Assembly (NCBI RefSeq): GCF_020782115.1
Contig: NZ_JAJGMW010000002.1
Location: forward strand, 248,001 to 312,000
Source: Leeuwenhoekiella parthenopeia
GTDB lineage: Bacteria; Bacteroidota; Bacteroidia; Flavobacteriales; Flavobacteriaceae
DNA length: 64,000 bases
Direction: 5' to 3'
The position numbers and the translations under genes were made by a program. The notes below the pieces were generated by a model. It did not search any database. It had not been told where the DNA came from and saw nothing but the letters and a program-made list of their open reading frames with translations. How positions within the stretch are numbered: the stretch's first letter is position 1; the number at the start of each line of letters is the position of its first letter. This document shows positions 60,485 to 64,000 of this stretch, one piece after another.

Positions 60485-60574
60485 AATGAGTTTAGCATCT
60501 AAATAGCTAAGGCGCGGTTTAAAACCAACCACTTAACTATTGCTACTACAACGGGAACGTAAACGAATTTTAAA

Positions 60575-61363
60575 ATGGCAAAAACAGAAAATGTAAAGGA
60601 TTTACTGGATGCTGGTGTACACTTTGGTCACCTAACCAGAAGATGGGATCCTAACATGGCACCATATATCTATATGGAGCGCAATGGTATTCACATCATA
60701 AATCTGTACAAAACAGCTGCAAAACTTGCTGAGGCTTCAGAAGCACTTAGTAAAATCGCAGCTTCAGGTAGAAAAATACTTTTTGTAGCTACCAAAAAAC
60801 AAGCAAAAGAAATTGTTGCAGATCACGCAAGCCGTGCTAAGATGCCTTACATCACAGAGCGCTGGCCGGGTGGTATGTTAACCAACTTTGTAACCATACG
60901 TAAAGCGGTTAAGAAAATGCAGACCGTAGACCGTATGAAGCAGGATGGTCGTTTTGACAGCTTGTCTAAAAAAGAGCAATTACAAATGAACCGTATGCGT
61001 GACAAACTCGAGAAGAACTTAGGTTCTATCGAAGATATGACACGTCTTCCGGGAGCTTTATTTGTAGTTGACATCAAGCGTGAACACATTGCGATTAAAG
61101 AAGCTCAAAAATTAAACATTCCAATCTTTGCGATGGTAGATACCAACTCAGACCCACGTCAGGTTGACTTCGCCATCCCATCTAATGACGATGCTTCTAA
61201 ATCTATTGAGAAAATCATCGCTAACGTAGCAGACGCTATCGAAGAAGGTCTTTCTGAGCGTAAAGCAAACAAAGACAAAGACGATAAGCCAAAAGTTAAA
61301 AAAGCTGACAAGCCTGCAAAAGCTAAAAAAGCTAAAGCAGTAACTAGCGACGAAGAAGAATAG
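60575..61363 (+). CDS. rpsB: 30S ribosomal protein S2
   Basis: A 262-aa protein with [42 protein letters not shown] and [17 protein letters not shown] lysine-rich C-terminal tail of about 35 residues extends past the core, as is common in Bacteroidota. tsf follows after 95 bp, the usual order. Confidence 0.97.
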   Translation: MAKTENVKDLLDAGVHFGHLTRRWDPNMAPYIYMERNGIHIINLYKTAAKLAEASEALSKIAASGRKILFVATKKQAKEIVADHASRAKMPYITERWPGGMLTNFVTIRKAVKKMQTVDRMKQDGRFDSLSKKEQLQMNRMRDKLEKNLGSIEDMTRLPGALFVVDIKREHIAIKEAQKLNIPIFAMVDTNSDPRQVDFAIPSNDDASKSIEKIIANVADAIEEGLSERKANKDKDDKPKVKKADKPAKAKKAKAVTSDEEE

Positions 61364-61387
61364 TATTTAACAATTTGATAATAGCTG

Positions 61388-61430
61388 AAGTCGTTTAGTA
61401 TATTGCATTCTGCACTAAACTAAGCGACTT
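61388..61430 (+). terminator. Hairpin between rpsB and tsf, attenuator or partial terminator
   Basis: AAGTCGTTTAG (61388-61398) pairs with CTAAGCGACTT (61420-61430), 11 bp with one G-U pair and a 21-nt loop, followed by TTGTTTT. It could reduce tsf read-through relative to rpsB. Confidence 0.5.
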
Positions 61431-61458
61431 TTGTTTTAACTCATAAAACGTAAATAAC

Positions 61459-62424
61459 ATGGCAAAAATAACAGCCGCAGAAGTAAATAAACTAAGACAG
61501 GCTACCGGTGCCGGTATGATGGATTGTAAAAATGCATTGGTAGAGGCAGACGGGGATTTTGACAAAGCAATTGCTGTACTTCGTAAGAAAGGTCAGAAAG
61601 TTGCTGAAAAGCGTGCAGATCGCGATTCAAGCGAAGGTGTTGTTGTGGCAAAAATCAACGACGCTAACAATAAAGGTGTGGTGTTTTCTTTAAACTGTGA
61701 GACCGACTTTGTTGCGAAAAATGATACCTACGTAGAATTGGCTACAAAATTGGGTGAAATCGCAATCAACCACGACTCAAAAGAATCATTCCTTGAAGCA
61801 GATTTTGGTGGAATGACCGTTTCTGAAAAACTAATTGAGCAAACCGGTGTTATCGGTGAGAAATTAGAAATCGGCGGTTTTGAAGTGCTTGAAGCTCCTT
61901 TCGTTGGTTCTTATGTGCACGGAAACAAAATCGGTGCGTTGACCGGTCTTTCTAAAGCTACTGACAATGCTGAAGAAACTGCGAAAGTAGTATCTATGCA
62001 GGTTGCTTCTATGGGTGCAACCACGTTGTCTTACAAAGATTTTGATCCTGAATTTGTAGCTAACGAAACCGAAGCGCGTATCGCAGCTATCGAAAAAGAA
62101 AATGAAGAGCTGGGACGTTTAGGTAAAACCAAAAAGAACGTACCGCTTTACATCTCTATGTCTCAGTTAACTCCTGAAGTTATGGCTAAGGCAGAAGCAG
62201 ATATCAAAGAAGAGTTGAAGGCAGAAGGCAAGCCTGAGCAAATCTGGGATCGTATCGTTCCCGGTAAGTTAGAGCGTTTTGTTGCAGACAACACTACCCT
62301 TGACAATGAGAAAGCATTACTAGACCAGGTATTTATTATGGACGACAGCAAGAATGTTGCTCAGTACGTAAAAGATCAGGGTGATGCAGAAGTTGTAGGC
62401 TTTAAGCGTGTAAGCTTGGCTTAA
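61459..62424 (+). CDS. tsf: Elongation factor Ts
   Basis: A 321-aa guanine nucleotide exchange factor for EF-Tu. The N-terminal UBA-like domain (NKLRQATGAGMMDCKNALVEADGDFDKA) and the TDFVAKN core are present (ETDFVAKNDTYV). It follows rpsB; a terminator comes after the gene. Confidence 0.97.
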   Translation: MAKITAAEVNKLRQATGAGMMDCKNALVEADGDFDKAIAVLRKKGQKVAEKRADRDSSEGVVVAKINDANNKGVVFSLNCETDFVAKNDTYVELATKLGEIAINHDSKESFLEADFGGMTVSEKLIEQTGVIGEKLEIGGFEVLEAPFVGSYVHGNKIGALTGLSKATDNAEETAKVVSMQVASMGATTLSYKDFDPEFVANETEARIAAIEKENEELGRLGKTKKNVPLYISMSQLTPEVMAKAEADIKEELKAEGKPEQIWDRIVPGKLERFVADNTTLDNEKALLDQVFIMDDSKNVAQYVKDQGDAEVVGFKRVSLA

Positions 62425-62452
62425 TTCGTTTAGACGAAATTATATAATTAAG

Positions 62453-62479
62453 AAGGCTGCCAATTGGCGGCCTTTTTTT
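62453..62479 (+). terminator. Terminator of tsf
   Basis: AAGGCTGCC-AATT-GGCGGCCTT (one G-U pair) followed by seven T residues, 28 bp after the tsf stop. Confidence 0.88.
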
Positions 62480-62518
62480 GTTTGCAATTACCCCTTTTAC
62501 CACAAGCCTAATTAACCG

Positions 62519-62526
62519 TATATTTG
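62519..62526 (+). promoter_or_regulatory. -7 box of pyrH
   Basis: TATATTTG matches TAnnTTTG, 19 nt before the pyrH ATG at 62546; no -33 box at 19 bp. Confidence 0.5.
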
Positions 62527-62545
62527 CCCAAAATTTTCTACAGCC

Positions 62546-63253
62546 ATGCAATACAAGCGCATTCTACTCAAATTATCAGGTGAAGCATTAATGGGAAAAC
62601 GCCAGTACGGCATTGACCCCGATCGTTTAGCAGAATATGCAGATGAGATCAAAAGTGTTTTAGATAAAGGCGTAGAAGTGGCTATCGTAATTGGTGGCGG
62701 AAACATCTTTAGAGGCGTAGCCGGTGCCAGCCGCGGGATGGACCGCGTGCAGGGCGATCATATGGGGATGCTGGCAACCGTAATCAACGGTTTGGCCTTA
62801 CAAAGCGCCCTTGAAGAAGCCGGTATTCAAACCCGTCTGCAAAGTGCTATAAAAATAAATGAAGTGGCAGAGCCGTTTATCCGCCGTCGTGCGATACGTC
62901 ACTTGGAAAAAGGACGTGTGGTGATTTTTGGTGGGGGTACGGGTAACCCGTATTTTACAACCGATTCTGCTGCGGTATTGCGCGCTATAGAAATCAATGC
63001 AGACGTGATCCTTAAAGGAACCCGTGTAGACGGTATTTATACCAGTGATCCGGAGAAAGACAGCAAAGCCGTGAAGTTTGACTTCATCAGTTTTGAAGAT
63101 GTGCTGCAAAAAGGCCTGAAAGTAATGGATACCACAGCATTCACATTAAGTCAGGAAAATGAATTGCCTATTATCGTTTTTGATATGAACAAACAGGGCA
63201 ATCTGCTTAAAGTGGTTGAGGGCGAAAACATAGGTACTACCGTAAACCTCTAA
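62546..63253 (+). CDS. pyrH: UMP kinase
   Basis: A 235-aa amino-acid-kinase-fold enzyme that phosphorylates UMP to UDP. Motifs include [38 protein letters not shown] and [11 protein letters not shown]. It has its own -7 box after the tsf terminator and is followed by frr, the usual order. Confidence 0.96.
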   Translation: MQYKRILLKLSGEALMGKRQYGIDPDRLAEYADEIKSVLDKGVEVAIVIGGGNIFRGVAGASRGMDRVQGDHMGMLATVINGLALQSALEEAGIQTRLQSAIKINEVAEPFIRRRAIRHLEKGRVVIFGGGTGNPYFTTDSAAVLRAIEINADVILKGTRVDGIYTSDPEKDSKAVKFDFISFEDVLQKGLKVMDTTAFTLSQENELPIIVFDMNKQGNLLKVVEGENIGTTVNL

Positions 63254-63320
63254 CAGGCCAAATCACGAATTAAAAACCGTGCATTTTTTTGCGCAGCGGT
63301 TATTACCAAAATGATTTTAC

Positions 63321-63328
63321 TATTTTTG
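63321..63328 (+). promoter_or_regulatory. -7 box of frr
   Basis: TATTTTTG matches TAnnTTTG, 35 nt before the frr ATG. Confidence 0.45.
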
Positions 63329-63363
63329 ACTGGTTTTTTTAAAAAGCTAAAATTCTAAAAGCT

Positions 63364-63927
63364 ATGAACGAAGACATTCAATTTATACTAGACGAGGCTA
63401 AAGAAGCGATGGAAAATGCCATCGTTCACCTGAAGAAGCAATTTGCAAACATTCGCGCAGGTAAGGCCAGTCCGTCGATGGTGGGTAGTGTGATGGTTGA
63501 CTATTACGGCAGCCAGACTCCGCTTACGCAGGTGGCCAACGTAAACACTCCGGATGGTCGTACGTTGTCTATTCAGCCCTGGGAAAAAGCGATGATTCCT
63601 GAAATTGAAAAGGCGATTATGAACTCAAACCTGGGTTTTAACCCAATGAATAACGGGGAGAGTGTGATCATCAACGTACCGCCACTTACTGAAGAACGTC
63701 GTAAAGACCTGGTAAAACAAGCCAAAGCAGAAGCCGAAGATTCTAAAATCGGGGTGCGTAACGATCGTAAGAATGCCAATAATGAGATTAAAAAACTCGA
63801 GAAAGAAGGTCTGGCAGAAGATTTATGCCGTAATGCCGAAGTAGATGTTCAGGAGCTTACCGATATTCATATTAAAAGAATAGACGAGCTGCTTGCGGTA
63901 AAGGAAAAAGAAATTCTTACCGTATAA
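63364..63927 (+). CDS. frr: Ribosome recycling factor
   Basis: A 187-aa protein that, with EF-G, splits the post-termination ribosome. Family features are FANIRAGKASPSMVGSVMVDYYGSQTPL, MIPEIEKAI, and RKDLVKQAKAEAEDSKIGVRNDRKNAN. Length is normal. A terminator follows at 63950. Confidence 0.96.
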   Translation: MNEDIQFILDEAKEAMENAIVHLKKQFANIRAGKASPSMVGSVMVDYYGSQTPLTQVANVNTPDGRTLSIQPWEKAMIPEIEKAIMNSNLGFNPMNNGESVIINVPPLTEERRKDLVKQAKAEAEDSKIGVRNDRKNANNEIKKLEKEGLAEDLCRNAEVDVQELTDIHIKRIDELLAVKEKEILTV

Positions 63928-63949
63928 CAGACGTTAAACTACTCCTAAG

Positions 63950-63971
63950 AGCGACCCAAGGGTCGCTTTTT
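63950..63971 (+). terminator. Terminator of frr
   Basis: AGCGACC-CAAG-GGTCGCT stem-loop followed by a T-run, 22 bp after the frr stop. Confidence 0.88.
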
Positions 63972-64000
63972 TTATCCTAATTTTAGACATTTGGCTTGAA

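Noticed and set aside
62931-62960. CGGGTAACCCG palindrome as another sigma54 UAS
   Set aside because: It is inside pyrH, has no 3-bp spacer and no sigma54 promoter nearby.
1-64000. CRISPR arrays, tRNA or rRNA genes, insertion sequences, phage or conjugation genes
   Set aside because: Searched by eye for regular spaced repeats, cloverleaf elements, transposase or integrase motifs; none was found.

Overview
The window looks like a chromosomal segment of a marine-type Flavobacteriaceae bacterium (Bacteroidota). The reasons are SusC/SusD and other TonB-dependent receptors, a type IX secretion sorting tail on a secreted protease, frequent -7 boxes of the Bacteroidota form TAnnTTTG, almost no Shine-Dalgarno sequences, and flavobacterial forms of Tsf, Dxs and the nitrate genes. 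I see no rRNA, tRNA, CRISPR array, insertion sequence or phage gene. All genes look chromosomal.

Layout. (1) 1-11406, minus strand: an assimilatory nitrate/nitrite island. One transcription unit is nirB-nirD-DUF4202-narX-like kinase-narL-like regulator. A second is a nitrate/nitrite MFS transporter, a large fused NAD(P)H nitrate reductase and a gene cut by the left edge. Both units start at promoters of identical geometry carrying the same 18-bp operator. (2) 11407-15543, plus strand: a sigma54 signalling cassette made of a membrane four-helix sensor without output domain, a soluble histidine kinase, an NtrC-type activator with GAFTGA, and a small secreted protein. A sigma54 promoter precedes both the cassette and the secreted-protein gene, and the same 17-bp palindrome CGGGTAA-N3-TTACCCG lies about 140 bp upstream of each. 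(3) 15560-26460: mixed housekeeping and accessory genes (DUF1440 protein, ankyrin protein, unknown 193-aa protein, DnaQ-type exonuclease with a cNMP/CBS/DUF294 protein, tadA, dxs, M36 protease, dGTPase). (4) 26634-30736: a TonB-dependent receptor and a beta-helix lipoprotein behind six 11-bp-phased repeats that look like a tandem Pho box. (5) 30869-42141, minus strand: aspS, a GMC oxidoreductase with its subunit 3, and a TetR-TolC-MFP-RND efflux operon. (6) 42302-48392: prenyl synthase, small genes and sucAB. (7) 48449-58085: an orphan beta-rich protein, a small protein, polA and a SusCD pair. (8) 58512-63927: DUF3667 protein, rplM-rpsI, rpsB, tsf, pyrH and frr.

How it works together. Nitrate enters by the MFS carrier, is reduced to nitrite by the fused reductase and to ammonium by NirBD. 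The NarX/NarL-like pair in the same operon is the obvious candidate to act on the shared operator. The sigma54 cassette appears to control its own transcription and that of the secreted protein. The most interesting signals are regulatory: the sigma54 UAS/promoter pairs, the twin nitrate promoters, and the six-unit phased repeat. All coordinates and motifs were read by eye; no database search was possible.
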